From Stagnimonas sp. (GTDB lineage Bacteria; Pseudomonadota; Gammaproteobacteria; Nevskiales; Nevskiaceae): a stretch of 46,624 nucleotides of DNA. A model generated the notes under the pieces. The model did no database searches, was not told where the DNA came from, and saw nothing but the letters and a program-made list of their open reading frames with translations. Below are positions 8,040 through 18,083 of this stretch, in pieces; position 1 is the stretch's first letter; each line of letters starts with the position of its first letter. The stretch is taken from contig JAUYNO010000045.1 in the NCBI GenBank assembly GCA_030696045.1, positions 1 to 46,624 of the forward strand, read 5' to 3'. Made by a program: the position numbers and the translations under genes.

Positions 8040-9232
8040 AACGCCAGACTGCCGGCCGGCTGGCGCCCTTGCTGGCCGCCCTGGCGATGCTGGGGCCGTT
8101 CTCCATCGACACCTTCTTCCCGGCGTTCCGGGTGATCGGGGCCGATTTCGGCGTCAGTCCGGCGGCGATGCAGCAGACGATCAGCGTCTACCTGATCGCC
8201 TACGCGGCGATGTCGCTGTTTCACGGGCCGCTGTCCGATGCCTACGGCCGGCGGCGGGTGATCATCGCCTTCACGCTGCTGTTCGCGCTGGCTTCGGCCG
8301 GCTGCGCGCTGGCGCCGAGCTTTCATGGACTGCTGGGATTCCGGGCGCTGCAGGGCATCGCTGCCGGGGCCGGGCTGATCGTCGGCCGGGCCATCATCCG
8401 CGACCGTTTCGCCGGCGCCGATGCGCAGCGGCTGATGTCCAACGTCACCCTGATCTTCGGCATGGCGCCAGCGCTGGCGCCGATCGTCGGCGGCTGGCTG
8501 CTGGGCGTCGGTGGCTGGCGCAGCCTGTTCCTGCTGCTGGCCGGCTTTGCCACCGTGCTGACGCTCTGGTGCGCGCTGGCGCTGCCGGAGACCCACCCAC
8601 CCGAGGCCCGCAGCCGGTTCGCGCCACGGCCGCTGGCGCGCACCTATGCCGGCATGTTGCGGGACCGGGTGTTCCTGCGCCTGGGCATGGCCGCCACCTT
8701 CAATTTCGGCGCCCTGTTCCTCTACATCGCCAGCGCGCCGGCCTTGATCCTCGACGTGCTGGGCCTCAGCGAGCGGCAGTTCGCCTGGCTGTTCGTGCCC
8801 GCCATCGGCGGCATGATGATCGGCGCCCTGCTGTCGGGCCGGCTGGCCGGGCGGCGCGGCGCGGCGCATACCCTGAGCCTGGGCTACCGGGTGATGGGCG
8901 CGGGCGTGGCGATCAACCTGCTGGTCTGCCTGCTGCTGCCGCCGGGTCTGCCCTGGACCGTGCTGCCGGTGGGCCTGCTGGGCACCGGCATCGCCATTTC
9001 CTTTCCGACCATCAGCCTGCTGATCCTGGACCGCTTCCCGGCCAGCCGGGGCGCGGCCTCCAGCCTGCAGGCCTCGTTCACTCTCCTGTTCAACGCCGTG
9101 CTGGCGGGCCTGCTGGCACCCTGGCTATCGCATCAGCCGCTGGCCCTGGCGGTGGCCGCCTGTGTGCTGATCGCGCTGGGTTACGCCTGCACCCGGGCGG
9201 ACCGGGCGCTGCCTGCGGCGCCGGCTTACTGA
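8036..9232 (+). CDS. MFS transporter, Bcr/CflA drug exporter family
   Basis: 398-aa, 12-helix inner-membrane proton antiporter of the DHA1 Bcr/CflA group, which exports drugs such as bicyclomycin, chloramphenicol or sulfonamides; substrate unknown here. Visible motifs: MLGPFSIDTFFPAF in TM1 (family D-T-Y/F-L-P type), the loop 2-3 motif GPLSDAYGRRRVI, GIAAGAGLIVGRAIIRDRF (the family's AxxRAxxxD region), and GMAPALAPIVGGWL in TM5. It starts at GTG 8036, overlapping the plsX stop (GTGA), so it is translationally coupled to plsX. This is an unusual partner for a phospholipid gene. The stop overlaps the convergent BamE-like gene by 7 bp, leaving no room for a terminator. Confidence 0.9.
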   Translation: MKRQTAGRLAPLLAALAMLGPFSIDTFFPAFRVIGADFGVSPAAMQQTISVYLIAYAAMSLFHGPLSDAYGRRRVIIAFTLLFALASAGCALAPSFHGLLGFRALQGIAAGAGLIVGRAIIRDRFAGADAQRLMSNVTLIFGMAPALAPIVGGWLLGVGGWRSLFLLLAGFATVLTLWCALALPETHPPEARSRFAPRPLARTYAGMLRDRVFLRLGMAATFNFGALFLYIASAPALILDVLGLSERQFAWLFVPAIGGMMIGALLSGRLAGRRGAAHTLSLGYRVMGAGVAINLLVCLLLPPGLPWTVLPVGLLGTGIAISFPTISLLILDRFPASRGAASSLQASFTLLFNAVLAGLLAPWLSHQPLALAVAACVLIALGYACTRADRALPAAPAY

Positions 9233-9768
9233 GTCGGCGGACGCCAGTCCAGCAGCTGGCCGTTATCGAACAGCAGTTGGGCCTTCGACGCCGCCTCGCA
9301 CTTGCCGTACTCCCACTTCACCCGGCTGCCGCCGACGCTGTCGTAGTGCTCGGGGCCGAGCAGTTGCTCGACCTCGACCGGACTCATACCCTTCTCCAGG
9401 TCCAGCCAGCGGTCCTTCTCCATCCAGCGCGCATGCGGCAGCGGCGTGAACAGGCCGGCGCGGCAGCCGCTGCGGCTGTAGGGTTCTTCCTCGACTACTA
9501 CCAGCTTCTTGGCCGGCTTGGCGGCCAGACCGGGCAGCGCGGCCGCTGGCGCTGGCGGTGCTGTCGTCGCCGCAGCCGGCGCCGGGGTAGCCGTGACCGG
9601 GGTGGTCGCGGTTGCTGGTGCCTGCGCTTCCAGTACGCGCAGCCGGGCCTTCAGCGCCTCGTTCTCGGCCTTCAAGGTTTCGCAACTGCCCGGTGGCTCG
9701 GTCGCCGCCGCGCCCAGGGCCCGGCTCAGCAGCAGGCCACACAGCAGCAGGCGGGGCAGGGCGTTCAT
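9226..9768 (-). CDS. Secreted coiled-coil protein with BamE/SmpA-like C-terminal domain
   Basis: 180 aa. An N-terminal signal peptide (MNALPRLLLCGLLLSRALGAAA) is followed by a short coiled coil (CETLKAENEALKARLRVLEAQ, given here only by its first and last residues: C29 to Q49) and an Ala/Pro/Thr linker. The C-terminal domain (about residues 118-178) contains WLDLEKGMSPVEVEQLLG, then VKWEYG and LLFDNGQLLDWRPP. That pattern resembles the SmpA/OmlA (BamE) fold found in small periplasmic or lipid-anchored proteins. No lipobox is evident. It is the last gene after gspC-D-E-F (23 bp gap), so it may assist the type II secretion system in the periplasm; that role is inferred. gspG would more usually follow gspF. 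Confidence 0.75.
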   Translation of the reverse strand: MNALPRLLLCGLLLSRALGAAATEPPGSCETLKAENEALKARLRVLEAQAPATATTPVTATPAPAAATTAPPAPAAALPGLAAKPAKKLVVVEEEPYSRSGCRAGLFTPLPHARWMEKDRWLDLEKGMSPVEVEQLLGPEHYDSVGGSRVKWEYGKCEAASKAQLLFDNGQLLDWRPPTQ

Positions 9769-9791
9769 GCGCGGACTCCGGTTTGGGACGG

Positions 9792-11027
9792 CTACTTCAC
9801 CAGGGTGTTGAGGTCGAAGATCGGCAGCAGGATGGCGAGCACGATCAGCAGCACGACGCCGCCCATGGCCAGGATCAGCACTGGCTCGAACACGCCCATC
9901 AGCGCCGCGATCAGGGTTTCCACCTCGCGCTCCTGGTTGTCGGCGGCGCGGTCGAGCATCTCGTCGAGCTTGCCGCTGGCCTCGCCGCTGGCGATCAGGT
10001 GCACGGTAATCGGCGGGAACAGGCGGCTGGCTTCCAGCGACTTGGCCAGGCCGGCGCCTTCCCGCACCCGGCGGGCGGCTTCCTGGATGGCGTCGTGCAT
10101 GGGCAGATTGGTGACCACCTGGGTGCCGATGCGCATGGCGTCCAGGATCGGCACGCCGGCGCCGAACAGGATGCCGAGGGTGCGGGTGAAGCGGCCAGTG
10201 TTGGCGCCCCGGGTCAGCCGGCCTATCAGCGGCAGCTTGAGCTGGCGGACATGGACCCGCCGTTTGAATTCGTCATTGCGCATGGCGCGCGCGAACAGCC
10301 AGCCGGCGACCACAAGCCCGATCACCAGGAAGACGCCGTAGCTGCGCAGGAAGCCGGACAGCCCGATCAACATGCGGGTGAGCAGGGGCAGTTCGGCGCC
10401 GATGTTGTCGAATACCTCCACCACCTTGGGCACTACATAGGTCAGCAGCAGCGACACCACGCCGATGGCGACCAGGGTGAGGATGGCCGGGTAGAAAGTG
10501 GCGAGCAGGATCTTGCTCTGCATGGCCTGCCGGCGCTCGACGTAGTCGGCCAGGCGCTCCAGCACATGATCGAGCTTGCCGGCCTGCTCGCCGGCCTCGA
10601 CGGTGGCGCGGAACAGGGTGGGGAAGGCTCCGGGGAACTGCCCCAGGGCATGGGCCAGGCTCTCGCCCTCGTTCACCCGCGAGCGGATCGCCAGCACCAT
10701 GCGCTGCACCTTCGGGTTCTCGCTCTGCTGGGCGACGGCGGTGAGCGCCTCGTCCAGCGGCAGGCCGGAGCGGAACAGGGTGGCGAGCTGGCGGGTGAAC
10801 AGCGACAGCTCGGTGGCTGACAGCGAGCCGCCGCCGCGTCGCCGTACCGGACCCTCGCCGCTGTCGGCACCGCGCCTGCCTTGGCGCGCGGCGACCTCGC
10901 GCAGTTCCAGCGGCGTCAGTGCGCGTTCGCGCAGCAGCTGCCGCGCCTGGCGCGCCGTCTCGGCCTCGATCAGGCCCTTTTCCTGCTTGCCTCGGGCGTT
11001 GAGCGCGCTGTATTCGAAGGCGGCCAC
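9792..11027 (-). CDS. gspF: Type II secretion inner-membrane platform protein GspF
   Basis: 411-aa polytopic inner-membrane protein at the centre of the T2SS assembly platform, interacting with GspE and GspL. It starts MAAFEYSALNARGKQEKGLI, typical of GspF/PilC. It has two T2SSF domains: LSLFTRQLATLFRSGLPLDE near residue 75 and FTRTLGILFGAGVPILDAM near residue 275. Three transmembrane segments are visible, the last in LILAMGGVVLLIVLAILLPIF close to the C-terminus. Six bp separate it from gspE, so it is one operon. Full-length and intact. Confidence 0.95.
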   Translation of the reverse strand: MAAFEYSALNARGKQEKGLIEAETARQARQLLRERALTPLELREVAARQGRRGADSGEGPVRRRGGGSLSATELSLFTRQLATLFRSGLPLDEALTAVAQQSENPKVQRMVLAIRSRVNEGESLAHALGQFPGAFPTLFRATVEAGEQAGKLDHVLERLADYVERRQAMQSKILLATFYPAILTLVAIGVVSLLLTYVVPKVVEVFDNIGAELPLLTRMLIGLSGFLRSYGVFLVIGLVVAGWLFARAMRNDEFKRRVHVRQLKLPLIGRLTRGANTGRFTRTLGILFGAGVPILDAMRIGTQVVTNLPMHDAIQEAARRVREGAGLAKSLEASRLFPPITVHLIASGEASGKLDEMLDRAADNQEREVETLIAALMGVFEPVLILAMGGVVLLIVLAILLPIFDLNTLVK

Positions 11028-11033
11028 CGGGGC

Positions 11034-12536
<1,503 letters not shown>

Positions 12537-12546
12537 GGACTGCGGC

Positions 12547-14739
12547 TCAGGGGCTGCTGGCAGGGCGGGCGGGTTCGCCCGGGCGCTGGGCCGGAATCAC
12601 GATCACGTTCGATGGCAGCTTGGAGCGATCCGTGGTCTGTGCCGGCGCGGCTTGCGTCGGCGCTGCGGCCTTGGGCGATTCAGCCGGCGGCGGGATCGGC
12701 GTCGGTTGCGGCGTGGTGGCCGGCGGCGGCATCGGGCTGGCCTGCGGCGCCGCGGATGGCGGGGGCTGCGGCTGGCTGTTGTCGCGCACATAGGCGTCCA
12801 GTTCCGGCATCACTGGACGCGGACCACCAACCAGCGGCACCTTGCCCTTCTCGGCGGCCTTCACTTGCACGTCGCGCACCGAGTCGTACTTGCGCTGGGT
12901 GTAGAAGTCGCCATCGTCCTGGTTGCGCAGGATGGTCGGATGGATGAACACCATCAGATTGCTCTTTTCCTTGCGGACGCTGCGCGACTTGAACAGGTTG
13001 CCGACCACCGGGATGCTGCTCAGCAGGGGCACGCCGGAGACGCCGTCGTTGAGCTTGTCATCGGTCAAGCCACCGATCACCAGCACCTGGCCGCTCTCGA
13101 CGTTGACGGTGTTGGTGATGGTGCGCTTGTTGGTGACCAGGTTGGCCGAGCCGGCGCCGCCGCTGGCGACGCTGGAGGATTCCAGCTTGATCTTCAGCTT
13201 GACGGTGTCGCCCTCATTGATCTGTGGGGTCACGCCCAGCTTCAGGCCCACGTCCTTGCGCTCGATGGTCTGGAACGGATTGACCGAGCCGTTGCTGCTG
13301 CTGCTGCCGGTGTTGGAGAAGGAGCCGGACAGGAAGGGCACTTCCTGGCCCACCGAGACTTCGGACTCCTCGTTGTCGAGCGAGGTCAGGGTCGGGGTCG
13401 ACAGCACATTGGTGTCGCCGTCGGAGCGCAGGGCCTTGAGCAGGATGCCGAAACTGGTACCGCTCTTGCCGTCGTTGCTGATGACGCCGCCACCCAGATT
13501 GAGACCCTGACTCAGCAGGGCGCTCGCCGCCGTCAGCGGCGACACCGAGCTGCTGCCCAGGCTGGCGGCGCTGCTGAGCGCGCCGATGGTGCTGTCGTTG
13601 AGGATGCTGGCGGTGCCGCCGTACTTGGGATCGAACACCGCGAAATCCAGGCCCAGTTCGCTCATGCGGCTGGTCGAAACCTCGGCGATGATCGCCTGCA
13701 CCAGCACCTGCTTGCGCTGGATGTCGAGCTGGCTGATGACATTGCGGATCTGCCGCATGGTCTTGGGCGGCGCGGTGATGACGAGGGCGTTGTTGTCCTT
13801 GTCGGCCAGCACCCGGGTCTTCTCGAAGCCGCCGCCGCTGCTGCCGGCGGCACTCGGTGCGGCCGCACCACCGGCCGCGCCGCCGGCGCTGCTGGTGGAC
13901 TGCTGGGCATAACCTTCCAGGATCGGCGCCAGGTTCTCGGCCGAGGCGTAGCGCAGGTACACCACCTGGGTCGCGCCGTCGTTGTCCTTCAGCGGCGTAT
14001 CCAGGCGCTGGATGATGCTGATGACCCGCGCCCGCTCGGCCTTGTCGCCGCCCACCAGCACGGCATTGGAGCGCTCGTCGGCGATCACGGTGGCGCTGCT
14101 GGCGGTGGGGTCGGCCTGCTTGTTTTGCTGGATCATGGTGGTGAGGATGCGCACCACCTCGGCCGCCGCCGCGTTCTCCAGCTGCACGCTTTCGATGTCG
14201 CGATCACCGCCGTTGTCGAGCTTGGTGATGAGTTCGGCCAGGCGCGCGACGTTGCCGGCGCGGTCGCTGATGATCAGCATGTTGTTGCCGGGATAGGCGG
14301 CGAGATGGCCCCACTGCGGCACCAGCGGCCGCAGGATCGGCACTAGCTGCGCCGCCGAGATGTTCTGCATGGTGAAGACGTGGGTGACGATGTCGTCCAG
14401 CGGCATGCCGGAGCCGCTGCGGTTGACCACGCCGGCATCGGAGCGGGCATTGGTTTCCGGGATGATCTTGATCGCGCTGCCGGCCGGCACCGCCGCGAAG
14501 CCCTGCACCTGCAGCACCGCCAGGAAGGTGTCGTAGACCGCCTTCTTGTCCATCGGCGCCGCCGAGATGACGGTGACCTTGCCCTTGACCCGGGGGTCGA
14601 CGATGAAATTCTTGCCGGTGACCTCGCTCACTGTCGAGATCAGGGTGTTGATCTCGGCGTCCTTGAGATTGAGCGTGACGTCGGCGTGGGCGCTGCCGGC
14701 GAACAGGGCGGCAGCGAGGGCGAGCAGGATGAGGCGCAT
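12547..14739 (-). CDS. gspD: Type II secretion outer-membrane secretin GspD
   Basis: Forms the multimeric outer-membrane channel. 730 aa. Signal peptide MRLILLALAAALFAGSAHA is cleaved before DVTLNLKDAEI. The N0-N3 ring domains follow (FIVDPRVKGKVTVISAAPMD; NMLIISDRAGNVARLAELI), then Gly/Ser-rich loops. The secretin core contains VGQEVPFLSGSFSNTG, ERKDVGLKLGVTPQI and VPLLSSIPVVGNLFKSR. After the secretin fold (about residue 620) there is a C-terminal tail of about 100 residues very rich in Pro, Ala and Gln. That is where S-domains bind pilotin, but this tail is longer and more Pro-rich than usual. It lies 31 bp after gspC. Confidence 0.96.
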   Translation of the reverse strand: MRLILLALAAALFAGSAHADVTLNLKDAEINTLISTVSEVTGKNFIVDPRVKGKVTVISAAPMDKKAVYDTFLAVLQVQGFAAVPAGSAIKIIPETNARSDAGVVNRSGSGMPLDDIVTHVFTMQNISAAQLVPILRPLVPQWGHLAAYPGNNMLIISDRAGNVARLAELITKLDNGGDRDIESVQLENAAAAEVVRILTTMIQQNKQADPTASSATVIADERSNAVLVGGDKAERARVISIIQRLDTPLKDNDGATQVVYLRYASAENLAPILEGYAQQSTSSAGGAAGGAAAPSAAGSSGGGFEKTRVLADKDNNALVITAPPKTMRQIRNVISQLDIQRKQVLVQAIIAEVSTSRMSELGLDFAVFDPKYGGTASILNDSTIGALSSAASLGSSSVSPLTAASALLSQGLNLGGGVISNDGKSGTSFGILLKALRSDGDTNVLSTPTLTSLDNEESEVSVGQEVPFLSGSFSNTGSSSSNGSVNPFQTIERKDVGLKLGVTPQINEGDTVKLKIKLESSSVASGGAGSANLVTNKRTITNTVNVESGQVLVIGGLTDDKLNDGVSGVPLLSSIPVVGNLFKSRSVRKEKSNLMVFIHPTILRNQDDGDFYTQRKYDSVRDVQVKAAEKGKVPLVGGPRPVMPELDAYVRDNSQPQPPPSAAPQASPMPPPATTPQPTPIPPPAESPKAAAPTQAAPAQTTDRSKLPSNVIVIPAQRPGEPARPASSP

Positions 14740-14770
14740 GTCAGAACCGGGGTACAGGACGCCCGAGGCG

Positions 14771-15691
14771 TCAGGGATTCAGGGAAAGATTGACGCTCTG
14801 GATCGCGCCATTGCGCTCCACCGCGAGACTGACGGTGGAAGCGCCGGACAGACTTTGCAGCAATTGTAGTGCCGTGCCCGGATCGTTCAGCGGCGTGCCA
14901 TTGATGGCGGTCACCACGTCGCCCGGCTTCAGGCCTGCCGCAGTAAACGCGGCACGTTCCGGTCCGGGATACACGCGGTAGCCGCGTACCCCGCCTTCGC
15001 CGGCGATGGGCTGCACCCGGATGAAGCTGGCGGCCTTGCTGGGATCGGTCATCACCTGCTGGCGGATCTGCGACAGCATTTCGGCGGCGGCCGGAGTGCC
15101 GTCCTGGCCCTCGGCCCCGGCGGCGACGGCATTGAAGACGCCGGCATTGCTGGGCGCGTCCTTGTCCAGCCGCAGGGTTTCCAGGCGGCCGCCACGGGCC
15201 AGGATCACCCGGTCGGGAAAGATCGCCTGCAGGCTGACGCCGGGCGAAACATCGTCGCCGATGTGGAAGGGGGCCTCGTCACCGCCCTCGCGGGCGATCA
15301 GCGCCAGCGACTCGGCATCGCTGCTGCCGGCGAGGATGCCGAGCAGGGTGAAGTTGAGCTGGGTGTCCGGGGCATTGGCCAGCGAGGCGGCGTCGCTGGC
15401 CGCGCCGGCGCGGTATTCGCCGAACAGGTGGGCGCTGGCCAGGGCATCGCTGCCGGCCGCCGGCTTGGCCGGCGCCAGTTCCGCCGGCGCCGGGGCCGGG
15501 GCCCAGCGGGTCGAGGCCGGGGTGGGCAGCCAGAGCCAGAACAGGCTGGCCAGCTGCCAGGCGATCAGCATCGCCAGCAGCAGGCTGGCAATCGGCGGCA
15601 GGCGCGCCCCGTGCCGCAGGTACAGCGCCCGCAGGCGGACGAGCGCGGCGGCGAGCGGCGGCGGCAGCGTGGACAGGGCGGTAGCGGTCAT
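14771..15691 (-). CDS. gspC: Type II secretion inner-membrane protein GspC
   Basis: Bitopic inner-membrane protein that links the platform to the GspD secretin. 306 aa from ATG 15691 (MTATALSTLPPPLAAAL). One transmembrane helix (about residues 34-55, LLLAMLIAWQLASLFWLWLP), a Pro/Ala linker, then the homology region (SAHLFGEY, LLGILAGS, IARE, FHIGDDVSPGVSLQAIFPDRV). A C-terminal PDZ domain includes YRVYPGPERAAFTAAGLKPG and VTAINGTPLNDP. The frame is open far upstream, to 16957, but that stretch is antisense to the adenylate cyclase gene. It has no Shine-Dalgarno; a TATGAT hexamer ends 6 nt before the ATG, suggesting a leaderless message. First gene of gspC-D-E-F. Confidence 0.93.
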   Translation of the reverse strand: MTATALSTLPPPLAAALVRLRALYLRHGARLPPIASLLLAMLIAWQLASLFWLWLPTPASTRWAPAPAPAELAPAKPAAGSDALASAHLFGEYRAGAASDAASLANAPDTQLNFTLLGILAGSSDAESLALIAREGGDEAPFHIGDDVSPGVSLQAIFPDRVILARGGRLETLRLDKDAPSNAGVFNAVAAGAEGQDGTPAAAEMLSQIRQQVMTDPSKAASFIRVQPIAGEGGVRGYRVYPGPERAAFTAAGLKPGDVVTAINGTPLNDPGTALQLLQSLSGASTVSLAVERNGAIQSVNLSLNP

Positions 15692-15697
15692 CGGCCG

Positions 15698-15703
15698 ATC
15701 ATA
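15698..15703 (-). promoter_or_regulatory. -10 element of the gspCDEF operon (leaderless geometry)
   Basis: TATGAT on the minus strand, followed by CGGCCG and then the gspC ATG. Transcription usually begins 7 nt after a -10, which here is the A of ATG. A weak CTGCCG lies 18 bp further upstream as a possible -35. Confidence 0.55.
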
Positions 15704-15737
15704 CCGCGCAGGCCCCCGGGCCGGCAGCCTGGCGGCA

Positions 15738-15766
15738 TTGCCGGGCCTCGCTGGCTGCGCTACCGT
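15738..15766 (+). promoter_or_regulatory. Candidate promoter of the CHASE2 adenylate cyclase gene
   Basis: TTGCCG (15738-15743), a 17-bp spacer, then TACCGT (15761-15766), about 60 bp before the ATG in the 135-bp divergent region shared with gspC. The -35 matches 4 of 6 consensus bases and the -10 matches 3 of 6. Confidence 0.4.
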
Positions 15767-15826
15767 CCGGCCAAACCGCCGGCCCCGGGCCGCAGGGGCG
15801 GGCGCGACAACGACCTGGGAGAGTGC

Positions 15827-18067
15827 ATGACCACCCGCACGCTGATGCGCCTCGGCCTCGTCGCCGCCCTGTTCCTGGTCTTCGTGCTGCATATCGCCCG
15901 GCTGCTGCCGCTGGGCCTGGTCGATGGCCTGGAGCGCGCCACCTACGACGCCCGCGTGGTGCTGACCATGCCTGGCACCGTCGACCGTCAGGTGGTGGTG
16001 ATCGACATCGACGAGAAGAGCCTGGTCGCCGAGGGCCAGTGGCAGTCTTGGACCCGCGACAAGTTCGCCGCCCTGGTCCGCAATGCCTTCGACAAGTACC
16101 AGGTGCGGGCCCTGGGCTTCGACATCGTGTTCGCCGAGCCCGACACCCGGGGCGGCAAGCAGTTGCTGGACCGGCTGGCGCAAAACGAATTCGCGAACCT
16201 GCCCGGCTTCGCCGAGCAGGTGCAGGCCATCGCGCCCAGCCTGGACTACGACCGCCAGTTCGCCGAGGCCATCCGGGGCAAGGCGGTGGTGATGGGCATG
16301 GTGTTCAAGGAGCCGGGCGAGAGCGATGCCGACAGCACCCGCACGGTCGGCCAGATCGGCGCGCCGGTGCTGGACGCCCAGGCGGTGAAGTTGCTCGACA
16401 TCCCCTTCGTCGAGCAGACCGGCTACACCGCCAACCTGCCGGTGCTGCAGCAGGCGGCGGCGGGCGCCGGCTTCTTCGACAATTCGCAGTCGCTGGAAGT
16501 CGATGGCGTGTTTCGCCGCATCAGCCTGGTGCAGCGCTACCAGGGTGCGCTCTACCCGGCGCTGGCGCTGGAGCTGACCCGGCTGGCGCTGGGCGCGCCG
16601 GCCCTGCAGTTCGAGTTCGACCCGCCGGACATGCGCGCGGCGGTGAACCTGGAGGCAGTGCACATCGGCGCCGTGCGGATTCCGGTCGACGAGCGGGTCA
16701 CCGCCTACGTGCCCTATCGGGGACGGACGCCGAGCTTCGACTACATCTCCGCCACCGAGGTGATCCGTGGCACCGCCGACCCGGCCCGGCTGGCTGGCAA
16801 GGTGGTCCTGGTCGGCACCACCGCGCCGGGTCTGAAGGATCTGCGGGTGACGCCGGTCGGCCAGGCTGACCCCGGCGTCGAGGTTCACGCCAACCTGATC
16901 TCCGGCATGCTCGACGGCCGCATCAAGCACAAGGCGCCGTATTACGACGGCATCCACGCGGTGATGCTGCTGCTGATCGCGGTGGCCCTGGCGCTGGGCG
17001 CCACCAAGCTGTCGCCGCTGGGCAGCGCGCTGCTCACTGGCGGCATCGTCGCCGCGCTGATCGCGCTCGCCTTCGGCCTGTGGAGCGGCGCCGATTTCAT
17101 CATTCCGCTGGGCACGCCGGTGCTGTTCGCGCTGACCCTGTTCCTGCTGCTGAGCTTTTACGGCTTCTTTATCGAGTCACGCGGCAAGCGCGAGATTTCC
17201 AAGCTGTTCGGTCAGTACGTGCCGCCGGAGCTGGTGGAGGAAATGGCCCTACACCCCGAGGCCATTTCGATGGAAGGCGAGAGCCGCGAGATGACCGTGC
17301 TGTTTTCCGACGTACGCGGCTTCACCAGCATTTCCGAGAAGCTGGACGCCAAGGCGCTGTCGCAGCTGATGAACATGTTCCTGACCCAGCAGACCGGCGT
17401 GGTGCAGAAGTATCGCGGCACCATCGACAAGTACATGGGCGACGCCATCATGGCCTTCTGGGGCGCGCCGCTGGCCGACCCCGAACACGCCACCCGTGCG
17501 CTGGCCGCCGCAGTGGAAATGACCCGAGCCGTGCGCGGGCTCGACGAGGAATTCGCCAAGCGCGGCTGGCCGCCGCTGAACATCGGCGTGGGGCTGAATA
17601 CCGGCAAGATGAATGTCGGCAACATGGGCTCGACCTTCCGCGTCGCCTACACCGTCATGGGCGACTCGGTGAATCTCGGTTCGCGGGTCGAAGGCCTGAC
17701 CAAGGAATACGGGGTCGCGGTGATCTGCACCGAAGCCACCCGCAACGCCGGCCCCAAGGACTGGGCCTACCGCGAGCTGGACTCGGTGCGGGTCAAGGGC
17801 AAGAACGAGCCGGTGGCGATCTACGAGCCGCTAGGCCCCAAGGACCTGCTCGATCCGGCCTTCCGCCAGGACCTGGCCCGCCATCGCGGCGCGATGAAAC
17901 TCTACCGCTCCCAGCTCTGGGACCAGGCCGAGGCGGAGTTCTTCAACCTGTCCCAGTCCGGCCGCCCGCACCGGGTCTACGAGCTGTTCCTGGAGCGCAT
18001 CCTGTTCCTGCGCGACAACCCGCCGGGGGCGAACTGGGACGGGGCGTTTACCTTCACCCACAAGTAG
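15827..18067 (+). CDS. CHASE2-domain class III adenylate cyclase
   Basis: Membrane sensor that makes cAMP in response to an extracytoplasmic signal. 746 aa from ATG 15827, preceded by GGGAGAG. N-terminal TM (about residues 8-26), periplasmic CHASE2 sensor (about 30-375, with VVVIDIDEKSL and ALGFDIVFAEPD), then three TM helices (about 378-450). The catalytic cyclase domain runs from about 487 to 690. The metal aspartates are in FSDVRGFTSISEK and in KYMGDAIMAFW (K535, D539). The substrate-specifying residues are K535 and T609 (AYTVMGDSVNLGSR). The Lys/Thr pair is the class IIIb adenylyl cyclase pattern, so ATP rather than GTP is expected. The signal sensed by CHASE2 domains is unknown. Divergent from gspC by 135 bp. 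Confidence 0.93.
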   Translation: MTTRTLMRLGLVAALFLVFVLHIARLLPLGLVDGLERATYDARVVLTMPGTVDRQVVVIDIDEKSLVAEGQWQSWTRDKFAALVRNAFDKYQVRALGFDIVFAEPDTRGGKQLLDRLAQNEFANLPGFAEQVQAIAPSLDYDRQFAEAIRGKAVVMGMVFKEPGESDADSTRTVGQIGAPVLDAQAVKLLDIPFVEQTGYTANLPVLQQAAAGAGFFDNSQSLEVDGVFRRISLVQRYQGALYPALALELTRLALGAPALQFEFDPPDMRAAVNLEAVHIGAVRIPVDERVTAYVPYRGRTPSFDYISATEVIRGTADPARLAGKVVLVGTTAPGLKDLRVTPVGQADPGVEVHANLISGMLDGRIKHKAPYYDGIHAVMLLLIAVALALGATKLSPLGSALLTGGIVAALIALAFGLWSGADFIIPLGTPVLFALTLFLLLSFYGFFIESRGKREISKLFGQYVPPELVEEMALHPEAISMEGESREMTVLFSDVRGFTSISEKLDAKALSQLMNMFLTQQTGVVQKYRGTIDKYMGDAIMAFWGAPLADPEHATRALAAAVEMTRAVRGLDEEFAKRGWPPLNIGVGLNTGKMNVGNMGSTFRVAYTVMGDSVNLGSRVEGLTKEYGVAVICTEATRNAGPKDWAYRELDSVRVKGKNEPVAIYEPLGPKDLLDPAFRQDLARHRGAMKLYRSQLWDQAEAEFFNLSQSGRPHRVYELFLERILFLRDNPPGANWDGAFTFTHK

Positions 18068-18083
18068 CGTTTTGCTTGGTCGA

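Noticed and set aside
15263..15826. Upstream in-frame extension of the adenylate cyclase
   Set aside because: It is antisense to gspC; ATG 15827 has a good Shine-Dalgarno and a proper TM start.
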